Source: Clostridium drakei
GTDB lineage: Bacteria > Bacillota > Clostridia > Clostridiales > Clostridiaceae
Assembly: GCF_000633595.2 (NCBI RefSeq)
Contig: NZ_JIBU02000019.1
Span: 105,749-169,748 of the forward strand
Direction of reading: 5' to 3'
Length of the DNA: 64,000 nucleotides
Part shown: positions 36,617-45,827 of the stretch, one piece after another
Layout of the letters: each line of letters begins with the position of its first letter
How positions within the stretch are numbered: the stretch's first letter is position 1
The notes under the pieces: generated by a model
Told to the model about the DNA's origin: nothing
The model's database searches: none
The model's input: the letters and a program-made list of their open reading frames with translations, nothing else
Made by a program: the position numbers and the translations under genes

Positions 36617-37498
36617 ATGGAAACAATCATATTGCTTAATAATGCAATTGAATATATTGAAAAAAATTTGGATTCAGCACTTAGTATAGATGACATATCA
36701 AAAGCTGCATGTTCATCAAGATACCATTTCCAGCGTATTTTTCATGCATTAACAGGGCTTACAGTGACTCAGTATATAAAGAATCGAAGATTAACTCTTG
36801 CAGCAGAAGAATTAGCTGCAACAGATCAAAGGGTAATTGATATAGCATTAAAATATGGTTATGAAAGTCCAGAAGCATTTACTAAAGCTTTTAAAAGATT
36901 ACATGGAATATCACCATCAGCTTTAAAAAAGGTTAACGGAAAAATTAAAGCTTTTCCAAAGATATCCTTTCAAGTATCAATAAAAGGAGAATTTGAAATT
37001 ACTTATAGAATAGTTGAAAAGGAAAGCTTTAAAGCATTTGGTGCAGGATTTATAACAACTAAGGTTGATGATATAGCCTATAGGGAGATACCACAATTTA
37101 TCAATAAGATTTTTCAAGATGGAACGCATGATAAAATTAATCAAGTACTAGGTAAGCCTGAAGGTAGTTTGCTAGACGGTTTTCATTATGACTTTAAAGA
37201 AGATGGCACAAGAAAATATATAATGGGATATGAAATTACTGAAGAAGAGATACCAGATGAATTTACCATGCTTGAAGTGCCTAAATTTACATGGGCAGTA
37301 TTCGAAGGATATGGAAATGTACCAGATAATTTAATTATACAAGGTGTATGGAGGCGTATATATTTTGAATGGTTTCCATCCTCTGGATTTGAACAAGTGG
37401 AAGGTCCATGCATTGAAAAAAACTTTTGGAATGATGAAAAACATGATGAATACAAATGTGAAGTGTGGATTCCAGTAAAAAGAAAAACAACTAATTAA
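36617..37498 (+). CDS. AraC-family regulator with GyrI-like effector domain
   Basis: A 293-residue protein: two helix-turn-helix motifs in the first ~100 residues (LSIDDISKAACSSRYHFQRI and DIALKYGYESPEAFTKAFKR, ending GISPSALKK), then a GyrI/AraC-effector-binding domain (about 115-293, with VPKFTWAVFEGYG and WFPSSGFEQVEGPCIE). This architecture binds small hydrophobic or cationic compounds in the SoxS/Rob and BmrR type regulators. The ATG at 36617 is weakly preferred to 36608; neither has a strong ribosome-binding site. It probably governs the upstream hydrolase gene. Confidence 0.9.
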   Translation: METIILLNNAIEYIEKNLDSALSIDDISKAACSSRYHFQRIFHALTGLTVTQYIKNRRLTLAAEELAATDQRVIDIALKYGYESPEAFTKAFKRLHGISPSALKKVNGKIKAFPKISFQVSIKGEFEITYRIVEKESFKAFGAGFITTKVDDIAYREIPQFINKIFQDGTHDKINQVLGKPEGSLLDGFHYDFKEDGTRKYIMGYEITEEEIPDEFTMLEVPKFTWAVFEGYGNVPDNLIIQGVWRRIYFEWFPSSGFEQVEGPCIEKNFWNDEKHDEYKCEVWIPVKRKTTN

Positions 37499-37634
37499 TA
37501 ACTTTCTCATTTTAGGAATAAAGGGTAATATATTTAGTGTATAAATTTTTAGTGTTATAAAATGGAAGATAGAGGTACAAAAATTAAAATGATTTAAAAG
37601 GATATTAAACTGGTAAAGATAGTTATGGTGAATA

Positions 37635-37675
37635 TGAGGTATAAAACTTTGAAATATAGAAAGTTTTATACCTCA
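37635..37675. terminator. Bidirectional terminator between convergent genes
   Basis: TGAGGTATAAAACTTT / AAGTTTTATACCTCA with a short loop, between the AraC-type regulator (plus) and the PrpR-type activator (minus). Confidence 0.75.
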
Positions 37676-37690
37676 TAAATTATTTTTATG

Positions 37691-39568
37691 CTACATTTTT
37701 TTTAGCCTGCGCCACAGGGTTGTATAACTCATCCCAAGCTCCTTGGCTACTTTAGTTTTATTGCCATTATGCTTTTTAAGAGAATCTTTTATTAACTGAT
37801 TTTCAATTTTTATAATTTCTGATGTGTTATCATTTTTTTCTTCAGAATGTGGATGAAGAAAAATTTTTTCTGAATTGTTTGGTTTTAAGTTTAAAACTTC
37901 AGAAACTAGATATTCATCAATAATGTTGTTATCACATAGTGCAATGAGTCTTTCAATAATGTTATTAAGGTGTCTTATATTGCCTTGATAGGGTATTTTT
38001 TGTAAAAGCTTATATGCTTCAGATGTAATTTTAATGTCAGGAGCATTTTTTAAAATAAAATGTTTCACAAGAAGAGGAATATCTTCTTTTCGTTCTTCTA
38101 AAGTTGGAAGCTCCAATTCTAAAACGCATAATCTATAATATAAGTCTTCTCGAAATTTGTTTTCTTCAATTCTTTGTAACAAATTTTTATTAGTAGCGCT
38201 AATTATTCTTACATCAATAGGTATGACCTTATCATCACCAATTCTGATAATTTCTTTTTCTTGAATAACTCTTAGAAGCTTTATTTGTATATCTTCTGAC
38301 ATTTCTCCAAGTTCATCTAAAAATACAGTACCATTATGTGCTAATTCAAATATACCTGCTTTTCCTTCTGGTCTTGCTCCAGTAAAGGCTCCCTTGACGT
38401 AACCAAAAAGTTCACTTTCTAATATACTTTTAGGTAGAGCAGCACAGTTTATGGCAACAAAAGGTTCATTACGTCTTTCACTGTAGTTATGAATACTTTG
38501 CGCAAAAATTTCCTTACCTGTTCCTGATTTCCCTGTTATCAATATAGTGCTGTCTGATTTTGCGAACTTTTTAGCTTTTTTTATTGCAATAGATAATATC
38601 TGGCTTTTCCCAATTATGTCATTAAATGTTTTCTTAGCAATATGTCCTTTTGTATTTAATTTTTTACGTATTTCTTTTTCAGCTGTTTGAATGTAATCAG
38701 ATTTTTGGATAGTTGCAACAGCTCCAAAAATATTGTCATCAATTTTTATGGGACGACTGCTTAAAATTAAGGAATTATTCCCTATTTCTAATAACTCATT
38801 ATAAGCAGCACTTCCATATTTAACAGTATCTTTAAGATTTGAAAGATTAAGTATTTGGTCTATTAAAAGATTATTATTTTTATCAGTTAGCAGTTTTTTA
38901 GCTCTGTTATTTATATAAGTTATTTCGCAATATTGGTCTATGCCTATTATACCTTCTCCGGTGGAGTTTAAAATTTGTTTTATTGTCTCGTAACTTTTTC
39001 TTCGTTCCAGTTCAAAATTAAGAACGGATATTGCGTCATTTAACGCTATTTCAAGAGATGCATTATCAACTTGTATCATTATATTTTTAACGCCATATTT
39101 TTTAGCAGCTCTTGCTACTGTAATACCTCCTATAAATATATCGATACCATGATTGGAAAGTTTTTTTACCATTTTATCAATGTTTTCTACAGAATCTGGC
39201 TTTACAAGCAAAAAATCTTCCCCTGAAATATTTTTAAACTTTAATGCTGTTTCATAGGCTAAATCAAATCCGAAGTAGGCTATTTTGTTTGAATACTGCT
39301 TTGCTTTTTTTAATGAGAAATGAACATCCTCATAGGTATAACGCACATCAATTAAAGCAGCATTTGTATTTTTTCTTAAAATATTTAAGTTTTTTCCTCT
39401 TGTAATGATAACCTTAGTTCCTTGTGCAATGCAATGCATTCCTATTTCAAGTGTTTTATCTCCTGTGGCTTCAAAAATAGGATAATCTAGATTTTTCTTT
39501 TTTAATAGATTGCAATATTTTTTGGTGAAATCTGTAGAGGAAGATAAAATTACAATATCATTATTCAT
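37691..39568 (-). CDS. PrpR-type sigma-54-dependent transcriptional activator
   Basis: A 625-residue enhancer-binding protein. Residues 1-~190 form a PrpR_N ligand-sensing domain (IVILSSSTDFTKKYC start; GVKNIMIQVDNASLEIALNDA end). A PAS domain follows (about 195-300, GIIGIDQYCEITYINNRA). The AAA+ domain (about 320-545) has Walker A GKSGTGKEIFA, the sigma-54-contacting GAFTGA loop and LDELGEM. A Fis-type helix-turn-helix ends the protein (KTKVAKELGMSYTTLWRRLK). It faces a -24/-12 promoter and a dyad site, so it very probably activates the divergent transporter operon in response to an operon substrate or intermediate. Confidence 0.95.
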   Translation of the reverse strand: MNNDIVILSSSTDFTKKYCNLLKKKNLDYPIFEATGDKTLEIGMHCIAQGTKVIITRGKNLNILRKNTNAALIDVRYTYEDVHFSLKKAKQYSNKIAYFGFDLAYETALKFKNISGEDFLLVKPDSVENIDKMVKKLSNHGIDIFIGGITVARAAKKYGVKNIMIQVDNASLEIALNDAISVLNFELERRKSYETIKQILNSTGEGIIGIDQYCEITYINNRAKKLLTDKNNNLLIDQILNLSNLKDTVKYGSAAYNELLEIGNNSLILSSRPIKIDDNIFGAVATIQKSDYIQTAEKEIRKKLNTKGHIAKKTFNDIIGKSQILSIAIKKAKKFAKSDSTILITGKSGTGKEIFAQSIHNYSERRNEPFVAINCAALPKSILESELFGYVKGAFTGARPEGKAGIFELAHNGTVFLDELGEMSEDIQIKLLRVIQEKEIIRIGDDKVIPIDVRIISATNKNLLQRIEENKFREDLYYRLCVLELELPTLEERKEDIPLLVKHFILKNAPDIKITSEAYKLLQKIPYQGNIRHLNNIIERLIALCDNNIIDEYLVSEVLNLKPNNSEKIFLHPHSEEKNDNTSEIIKIENQLIKDSLKKHNGNKTKVAKELGMSYTTLWRRLKKM

Positions 39569-39595
39569 TTGAATATCACCTCAATTATTTTACTG

Positions 39596-39650
39596 TTTCA
39601 ATATGAAATGCTGTGAAATAAAAAGTATTTCATTTTATTTCATATTGAAA
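39596..39650. promoter_or_regulatory. Upstream activator site: paired TTTCA-N3-TGAAA dyads
   Basis: TTTCAATATGAAA (39596-39608) and TTTCATATTGAAA (39638-39650) are exact reverse complements of each other and each is itself a dyad. They are 42 bases apart, close to four helical turns. A third pair, TGAAAT / ATTTCA, lies between them. This is the architecture expected for oligomeric sigma-54 activators. It lies just upstream of the activator gene and about 170 bases before the -24/-12 promoter. Confidence 0.75.
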
Positions 39651-39820
39651 ATGTATATAAAAATTATTTTAATGCAAATCTTTAATAAAGTAAAGTTACA
39701 GTTGCATAAATGTAATATTTTGTAATTTTAAGTTAAACGAATACATAAATTAAGCGAGCTTTATCTACAAAATAACCGTAAAAAAATTTTTTTTATACAT
39801 TTTAAGCTTTTATAAACAAT

Positions 39821-39837
39821 TTGGCATCAAACTTGCT
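39821..39837 (+). promoter_or_regulatory. Sigma-54 (-24/-12) promoter
   Basis: TTGGCATCAAACTTGCT matches the consensus YTGGCACGRNNNTTGCW at the key GG and GC, exactly 10 bases apart (GG 39823-39824, GC 39835-39836). It reads toward the DASS transporter gene and fits the neighbouring PrpR-type activator. Confidence 0.9.
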
Positions 39838-40046
39838 AATAATATTAAATGTAAATTTCATTAATGAAAATTCTAGGCGCCAAAAGAAAAAGTAAATTAT
39901 CTAAGGATTTTATTATAATAACATTAAATTTATTAATAGTAGAACCCTATAACTAAGAAATTTAAACATAGGATTGGTATGAAGTATAACTAGTTGAATT
40001 GAAACAAGGAAAAATGTAAAAAACAAATATGTTAGGGGGAAAAAAT

Positions 40047-41459
40047 TTGGATAAGAAAACTCTATTAAAATTATTACCAGTTGTTCTAATACCGTTATTA
40101 TTTTGGTTTATACCGACACCAAAAGGATTAAAGGCAGAAACATGGCATATTGTAGCTTTGTATATAGCATTACTTTTAGGTTTAATAATTAAGCCATTTT
40201 CAGAACCAGTTATTACATTGATCATTATAGGTATTTTATCAATGTTTATAGATGTTAAGATAGTATACTCTGGTTATGGATCAGATATGGCATGGTTTAT
40301 TGTAACTGTAACCATTGTATGTGCTGCATTTGTTAAGACAGGTCTTGGTAAAAGGATGGCATACAATTTACTTATAAGATTTGGAAAAACTTCATTAGGA
40401 TTAGGATATATGATGGCAGCAGTAGATCTAATATTAAGTCCTGCCACAGGTTCAAATATGTCACGTACATCAATTGATTATCCAGTATTTAGAAATATTG
40501 CTGAAAGTGTAGGGTCTACACCAGAAAAAGATCCTCGTAAGTTGGGTGCATATTTGACAATGCTTATGTATGTAGTATCCATGTCAACAGCTGTGTTGTT
40601 TTTGACAGGTATGGCAACAAATGCAATTACAGTATCTCTTGCACATAAAATGCTTGGGGTAAATATAGATTGGATGACGTGGTTTAAGGCATCAGTTGTT
40701 CCTGCTGGAATCGTTTTAGCACTTGGACCTATTGTAGTATATAAATTTTATAAACCAGATTTGAAAGAACTTGGAGATATTAAACCAGTAATGAAAAAAG
40801 GTCTTGAAGAAATGGGACCTATGAAAACAGAAGAAAAAATATTGGCTGTTTTATTTGTATTAGCTATTTTAGGATGGATGTTTGGAGCAAAGATTACAGT
40901 AGTAAATTTAAGCATGCAGATTGTAGCATTTGTATTTCTAGCACTTACTCTTTTGTTTGGAATTTTAAATTGGAATGATGTTATATCTCAAAAGGGTGCA
41001 TGGAATACCTTTGTTTGGTATGGTGCATTTTATGGTGTTGCTGGTGCATTAGCATCAAAGGGATTTTATACTTGGCTTGCAAAAGTATTGGAAGGATACT
41101 TAAAGTTGTCACAGTTAAACGGAATGGTAGTTATAGTTGTTGTACTTTTGATTAGCTTGGTTGTTAGGTATTTCTTTGTGTCAAACAGTGCATTTGTTGC
41201 ATCATTCTATCCTGTATTATTTGCTTTAGTATTAACTACAAAAGCACCAATTATGGTAGTGGCATTGCTGCTTGCATTCTTTGCAGGTTATGGATCATTG
41301 TTGACTCATTATGGAAATGGTGCAGGAATTTATACTTTTGCAACAGGATATTGTACTCAAAAGGATTTCTGGAGAGTAGGAACAATAATGGTTGGTGTAG
41401 CATTGGTCGTATTCTTGTTTATAGGTTTACCTTATTGGAAGGTACTTGGAATTTGGTAA
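40047..41459 (+). CDS. DASS (SLC13) family carboxylate transporter
   Basis: A 470-residue integral membrane carrier of the divalent anion:sodium symporter/CitT group, with about 12 hydrophobic segments. SNMSRTSIDYPVFRNIAES carries the first S-N-x-x family motif and FFVSNSAFVASFYPV the second (SNS pair). It likely imports a di- or tricarboxylate and is the first gene of the sigma-54 operon. TTG 40047 is preferred because GGGGG lies just upstream; an in-frame ATG occurs at 40029, before that site. The following genes suggest the substrate is a carboxylated ring-amide or hydroxy acid. Confidence 0.9.
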   Translation: MDKKTLLKLLPVVLIPLLFWFIPTPKGLKAETWHIVALYIALLLGLIIKPFSEPVITLIIIGILSMFIDVKIVYSGYGSDMAWFIVTVTIVCAAFVKTGLGKRMAYNLLIRFGKTSLGLGYMMAAVDLILSPATGSNMSRTSIDYPVFRNIAESVGSTPEKDPRKLGAYLTMLMYVVSMSTAVLFLTGMATNAITVSLAHKMLGVNIDWMTWFKASVVPAGIVLALGPIVVYKFYKPDLKELGDIKPVMKKGLEEMGPMKTEEKILAVLFVLAILGWMFGAKITVVNLSMQIVAFVFLALTLLFGILNWNDVISQKGAWNTFVWYGAFYGVAGALASKGFYTWLAKVLEGYLKLSQLNGMVVIVVVLLISLVVRYFFVSNSAFVASFYPVLFALVLTTKAPIMVVALLLAFFAGYGSLLTHYGNGAGIYTFATGYCTQKDFWRVGTIMVGVALVVFLFIGLPYWKVLGIW

Positions 41460-41494
41460 ATATAATTTAATTTTAAATATAAAGGAGAAAAGAA

Positions 41495-42634
41495 ATGTTA
41501 GATTTATTGATTATAAATGGACATGTGATTGATCCTAAAAATAATGTAGATGAAATAAAGCCAGTAGCAATATATGGAGGCAGAATAACCAAGTATGAAA
41601 AGGGAGAAGAAGCAAAACATGTAATCGATGCAAAAGGAAAATATGTATTTCCTGGGCTTATTGATTCTCATGCACATATGTTTCAAGATGGTACGGAAAT
41701 AGGTATGTATCCAGATACTACCTATATTCCAACAGGAGTAACAAGTGCCATTGATTTTTCAGCTGGTGTTGCCAATTATCCAATCTTCAGACAGGCAGTT
41801 ATTGCCCGCAGCAAAGTTAGGATAAAGAGCTTTTTACAGGTGTGTTCTGCTGGTCTTGTTACTACCAGCTATCATGAATGTATTAATCCTAAATATTTTA
41901 ATGCTGAAAAAATGGACAGAATGTACAAAGAGAATAGAGATAACATTTTAGGATTGAAAATTAGACAAAGCGAAGAATTAGCAGAAGGGCTTGGAATTAA
42001 GCCGTTAATTGCCACAGTTGACATCGCAAATAAGATAGGATGTCCAGTAGAAGTACATTGTACAAATATTCCTGTTCCAACTTCTGAAGTATTAAAAATA
42101 CTTAGACCAGGTGACATATTTCAACATGTTTATCAAGGAGTAAAAAACACAATTATAGATGAGAATGGAAAACTATATGATTGTGTACTAGAAGCTAGAA
42201 AAAGAGGAATTATATTTGATACTGCTGAAGGCAGAAAACATGGTGATTTTGAAGTAATGACAAAGGCTAAGGAGCAAGGATTTGTAGCCGATATGTGCAG
42301 CACAGATTTAGTTTTAGGCAGTATGTATAGAAGACCTATTTTTTCACTTCCAAACCTAATGTCCAGATACTTGTGCATGGGTATCAGTTTAAATGAAATT
42401 ATTAGGATGACAACAGAAAGACCAGCAAAGCTTATGGGTATGGAAAATGAAATTGGCTCGTTGTCAGAAGGAGCATATGCAGATGTTGCTATTTTTGACA
42501 TTATGGATAAAGAGCAATTGTATAAGGATTGGAAAGGTTCTAAGTTCTTAGCTAATAAATTGCTTAAACCAGAAATGACTATTAAAGATGGTTATATTAT
42601 GTATTGTGCACCAGACTATATTTATGAAAACTAA
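41495..42634 (+). CDS. Amidohydrolase-superfamily metallohydrolase (dihydroorotase/deacetylase-like)
   Basis: A 379-residue metal-dependent hydrolase. IDSHAHMFQDG holds the H-x-H metal pair, ILGLKIRQSE a candidate carboxylated Lys, VEVHCTN a third metal His, and ADMCSTDLV the catalytic Asp. The C-terminal LSEGAYADVAIFD is the usual superfamily ending. It resembles the EF_0837/AHA_3915 group next to dihydroorotases, whose members open cyclic or N-acyl amides. It is second in the operon. It probably opens or deacylates the imported compound, but the substrate is unknown. Confidence 0.85.
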   Translation: MLDLLIINGHVIDPKNNVDEIKPVAIYGGRITKYEKGEEAKHVIDAKGKYVFPGLIDSHAHMFQDGTEIGMYPDTTYIPTGVTSAIDFSAGVANYPIFRQAVIARSKVRIKSFLQVCSAGLVTTSYHECINPKYFNAEKMDRMYKENRDNILGLKIRQSEELAEGLGIKPLIATVDIANKIGCPVEVHCTNIPVPTSEVLKILRPGDIFQHVYQGVKNTIIDENGKLYDCVLEARKRGIIFDTAEGRKHGDFEVMTKAKEQGFVADMCSTDLVLGSMYRRPIFSLPNLMSRYLCMGISLNEIIRMTTERPAKLMGMENEIGSLSEGAYADVAIFDIMDKEQLYKDWKGSKFLANKLLKPEMTIKDGYIMYCAPDYIYEN

Positions 42635-42677
42635 AATAATAAAAGACTAAATTTTAGAATTACAGGAGGATATTAAA

Positions 42678-43661
42678 ATGGGATATAAAATATTATTACC
42701 ACAAGAAATTATGCAAGAAGGTAGAGATTACTTAGAAAGCAGAGGTCATGAGCTTATTACAGGAAGTGGTATGGAAACTGAAGATATTATTAAAGATATT
42801 AAAGGTATAGATGCTATGGTAGTTCGTCTTTCTAAGATTACTAGAGAAGTATTTGAAGCAGCTGATAAACTAAAAGTTATTGTAAGACACGGAGCTGGAT
42901 TTGATACTGTTGATCTACAAGCAGCAAAAGACCATAATGTACAAGTTCTTTACTGTCCAACAGCAAATAGTATGTCTGTTGCAGAAGTTACAATGATGTA
43001 CATGCTTTATTGCTCAAGAAATTATACAGTAGTAAGAAGAGATTTTATTAATGACTATTATAAGGCTAAATTAAGAACACCTAAATGTGAGTTAGCTGGA
43101 AAGACTGTTGGTATTATCGGATGTGGTAATATAGGTTCAATTGTAGCTAATAAATGTATGCATGGTTTTAATATGAAGGTTCTTGCTTATGATCCATATA
43201 AGAAGAGAGCTGATTTCCCAGAAGGTGTAGAAGTAGTAAGAGATATTGAAAGAATTTACAAGGAAAGTGATTTTGTTTCTGTTCATTGTCCAACTACTAA
43301 AGTAACTAGAGAGTTTGTTGGAAAGAAGCAGTTTGAAATGATGAAGCCAACAGCATTCCTTATTAATGCTGCTAGAGGCGCCATTGTAAATGAAGCTGAG
43401 CTTTATGAAGCGTGTAAAAACAAAGTTATTGCTGGTGCAGGATTGGATGTTCTTCAACAAGAACCAGTTGATCCTAAAAACCCTATTTTATATTTAGAAA
43501 ATGTAGTTGTATCTCCACATATTGGTGCAGCTACTAAAGAAGCAACTGACAGAGCATCACTTCATTCTGCTATTGGTATCCATGAAGTATACGAAGGTAA
43601 ACAACCAACATGGCCTGTTAAAGCAATAGATTGGGATACAGCAGAAACTTTTGAAGACTAA
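42678..43661 (+). CDS. D-isomer specific 2-hydroxyacid dehydrogenase
   Basis: A 327-residue NAD-dependent dehydrogenase of the phosphoglycerate dehydrogenase-like family. The Rossmann motif is VGIIGCGNIGSIVANK. The catalytic triad Arg-Glu-His is in INAARGAIVN, LDVLQQEP and VVSPHIGAAT. It is not a serA by context, since it has no regulatory domain. In this operon it probably oxidises a 2-hydroxy acid released by the amidohydrolase to the 2-oxo acid used by the aldolase. GGAGG precedes the ATG. Confidence 0.92.
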   Translation: MGYKILLPQEIMQEGRDYLESRGHELITGSGMETEDIIKDIKGIDAMVVRLSKITREVFEAADKLKVIVRHGAGFDTVDLQAAKDHNVQVLYCPTANSMSVAEVTMMYMLYCSRNYTVVRRDFINDYYKAKLRTPKCELAGKTVGIIGCGNIGSIVANKCMHGFNMKVLAYDPYKKRADFPEGVEVVRDIERIYKESDFVSVHCPTTKVTREFVGKKQFEMMKPTAFLINAARGAIVNEAELYEACKNKVIAGAGLDVLQQEPVDPKNPILYLENVVVSPHIGAATKEATDRASLHSAIGIHEVYEGKQPTWPVKAIDWDTAETFED

Positions 43662-43713
43662 TTTGAAAATTTATTATATAAAATAATTTTATAAGAAAAA
43701 GGAGAAGATTAAT

Positions 43714-44412
43714 ATGCCAGTAGGAAATAGAATATTTTTAAAAAGAGAACTTCCAGATAAGGAATTAGTAAAAGCATTTAGTGAATTGCCAGCAGCAAAT
43801 GTTGCAGATGCAATGGGACGTCTATGTGCACTTCATTCTGATATAAAGCTAATGTCAAGTCCAACAAAAAAAATGTGTGGAGTAGCTTTAACTGTAAAGT
43901 CTCGTCCTGGTGATAACCTTACTTTACATAAAGCACTTAATATAGCTGAAGAAGGAGATGTAATAGTAGTTTCAAATGAAGGTGATAGAAGCCAATCAAT
44001 AATGGGTGAAATCATGTATAAATATCTTTCTGAATACAAAAAGATTAAAGGTATTGTAATTGATGGACCTATACGTGATATTGATGTAATATCACAATGT
44101 GAAATGCCAATTTATGCAACAGGAACAACTCCAGGTGGTCCTTACAAAGAAGGTCCTGGTGAACTAAATGTACCAATTGCTTGTGGACGTATAGCTGTTA
44201 ACCCAGGAGATATAATTCTTGGAGACCATGATGGAGTAATTGTAATTCCTAAGAATGATGCAGCATTAATATTAGATAAAGCACAGACTATTGCAGCAGG
44301 AGATGCAGCAAAGGTTGCAGCTTCAGCATCAGGAACAGTTAATAGACAATGGGTAGATGATCTACTTGAGAAAAAAGGTTTTGAAATTATAGATGATGTA
44401 TATAGACCTTAA
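43714..44412 (+). CDS. RraA-family aldolase/decarboxylase
   Basis: A 232-residue protein of the RraA/HMG aldolase family. Diagnostic segments are ELPAANVADAMGR at the N-terminus, GIVIDGPIRDIDVI (the Asp-rich metal and substrate loop), ATGTTPGGPYKEG and GDHDGVIVIPK. Family enzymes cleave 4-hydroxy-4-methyl-2-oxoglutarate or related compounds to pyruvate, or decarboxylate oxaloacetate. In this operon cleavage of a 4-hydroxy-2-oxo acid is plausible. GGAG precedes the ATG. It ends the operon before a strong terminator. Confidence 0.88.
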   Translation: MPVGNRIFLKRELPDKELVKAFSELPAANVADAMGRLCALHSDIKLMSSPTKKMCGVALTVKSRPGDNLTLHKALNIAEEGDVIVVSNEGDRSQSIMGEIMYKYLSEYKKIKGIVIDGPIRDIDVISQCEMPIYATGTTPGGPYKEGPGELNVPIACGRIAVNPGDIILGDHDGVIVIPKNDAALILDKAQTIAAGDAAKVAASASGTVNRQWVDDLLEKKGFEIIDDVYRP

Positions 44413-44426
44413 TAGAATTTTTTAGG

Positions 44427-44490
44427 ATAAGTTCACTTTATTCGCTGCTTTCTAATTTATATAAAGTAGTGAATAAGTGAACTTATTTTT
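44427..44490 (+). terminator. Terminator of the sigma-54 operon
   Basis: ATAAGTTCACTTTATTCGCTGCTTT / AAAGTAGTGAATAAGTGAACTTAT, long imperfect stem, followed by TTTTT. Confidence 0.88.
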
Positions 44491-44530
44491 GCATATGTAA
44501 ATAAAAATTATTTAGGTAAGGTGATTATAA

Positions 44531-45610
44531 ATGGGTAAAATTTTATTTGTATTAGTAAACAAAGAAACAGCAAAAATGGCATCTCAATCAATTAAAGAAA
44601 TGAACTTAGATATACCAATTGAATTGATTAATAGTTCGAAAGAAGCAGAAAATTTTGTGAAGGAAAATTCCAATGTGGATGTTTTTATCAGTAGAGGTGA
44701 AACAGCACGGCAAATAGAGCATTTTTCTGGTAAACCTGTAGTTTATATAACTTGTTCTATTAATGATATTTTAGATGCGCTTCAAAAAGCAGTAACCATT
44801 GAAAGTAAAAAAATTGCTGTGATTGGTTCTCCTTCTTTAATAGGTGAAGGAATTTGTGATTATACATTTGGTAATACATTAATACATATGCATTCTTATG
44901 AAGCAAAAGACTTAGAAAGAGTAGTTTCACAACTAAAAAAACAAGGATTTACTTCATTTGTTTCAGCTTCTTTTGATTTAAAACTAGCTGATAAATATGG
45001 AGTTAAGGTTCAAAAGTTAGATATAAATACTTTATCTATAAAAAGAGCTATAGATGAAGCATTAAAAATTGTACAAGCTCAAGATAATGAATATTTAAGA
45101 GAAAAAGAATGGAAAGATGCAGTTCAGATGCAAGCTTCAAAATTATATGAGTCTATTGAGCAGTCAGCTTCAACGATTGAAGAATTAGCTTCTTCTTCAG
45201 AAGAGCTTGCAGCTACGAGTCAGGAAACGGCTAATGTTGTAACTAAAGCTTTTGAAGATGTTAATAATACATCAGAAATACTAAATATAATTCAACAAGT
45301 TGCGAAGAAAACTAACATCCTTGGGTTAAATGCAGCCATTGAAGCATCAAGAGCTGGTGAATTTGGTAGAGGATTTTCAGTAGTTGCATCCGAAGTTCGT
45401 AAGCTTGCTAAAGAAAGTAATATATCTGCTGAAAGAATAAGCGATATGCTTAAACAGTTTGAAAGTTCCGTTGGTGCTGTATCTAGTAATATTGAGCAAA
45501 ATAATATAATTACACAAGAACAGGCAAAAGCAAATCAAAATATTGCCTCAATGATAGATAATCTTAGAGATATCGGATATGAATTAATGACTTTAGTGGA
45601 TAAAAATTAA
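44531..45610 (+). CDS. Soluble chemoreceptor with PrpR_N sensor domain
   Basis: A 359-residue cytosolic protein without a transmembrane segment. Residues 1-~190 form a PrpR_N domain ([57 protein letters not shown]). The rest is a methyl-accepting chemotaxis signalling domain with the conserved hairpin tip [20 protein letters not shown] and [15 protein letters not shown]. The sensor matches that of the neighbouring sigma-54 activator in order of motifs, so both probably bind a related ligand. It follows the operon terminator by about 40 bases and carries its own ribosome-binding site (GGTAAGGTGA). A hairpin follows. Confidence 0.9.
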   Translation: MGKILFVLVNKETAKMASQSIKEMNLDIPIELINSSKEAENFVKENSNVDVFISRGETARQIEHFSGKPVVYITCSINDILDALQKAVTIESKKIAVIGSPSLIGEGICDYTFGNTLIHMHSYEAKDLERVVSQLKKQGFTSFVSASFDLKLADKYGVKVQKLDINTLSIKRAIDEALKIVQAQDNEYLREKEWKDAVQMQASKLYESIEQSASTIEELASSSEELAATSQETANVVTKAFEDVNNTSEILNIIQQVAKKTNILGLNAAIEASRAGEFGRGFSVVASEVRKLAKESNISAERISDMLKQFESSVGAVSSNIEQNNIITQEQAKANQNIASMIDNLRDIGYELMTLVDKN

Positions 45611-45663
45611 TAATTAAGAAAAGAAATTATACTAATTGTAAGTATGATTTCTTTTCTTAATTA
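45611..45663 (+). terminator. Hairpin after the chemoreceptor gene
   Basis: TAATTAAGAAAAGAAAT / ATTTCTTTTCTTAATTA, a perfect 17-bp stem with a 19-base loop. The T run is absent on the plus strand, so termination may be partial. Confidence 0.65.
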
Positions 45664-45827
45664 AAATAACTTTAATTATGCAATTTTAAAATCTAAATTA
45701 CCTCATAAGGGAGAATTTTATCGTAATAATATCTGTTTGTAGTTGATGTAGCAAAAGATAAATGTTAGGATTAAGTATAAATAAAGCTGTAATTGATAAA
45801 AACTTTACAATTAACGAGGTTAATCAT

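Larger units (their letters stand above)
39569..40046. other. Regulatory intergenic region of the sigma-54 operon
   Basis: 478 bases between the divergent activator gene and the transporter gene. It holds the paired activator site (39596-39650), the -24/-12 promoter (39821-39837) and a leader of about 200 bases. The spacing between the site and the promoter (about 170 bases) permits DNA looping. Confidence 0.7.

Noticed and set aside
45762..45827. Longer start for the aromatic-acid-exporter-like gene
   Set aside because: ATG 45762 has no ribosome-binding site; the later ATG 45828 has one and starts the protein in the usual place for the family.
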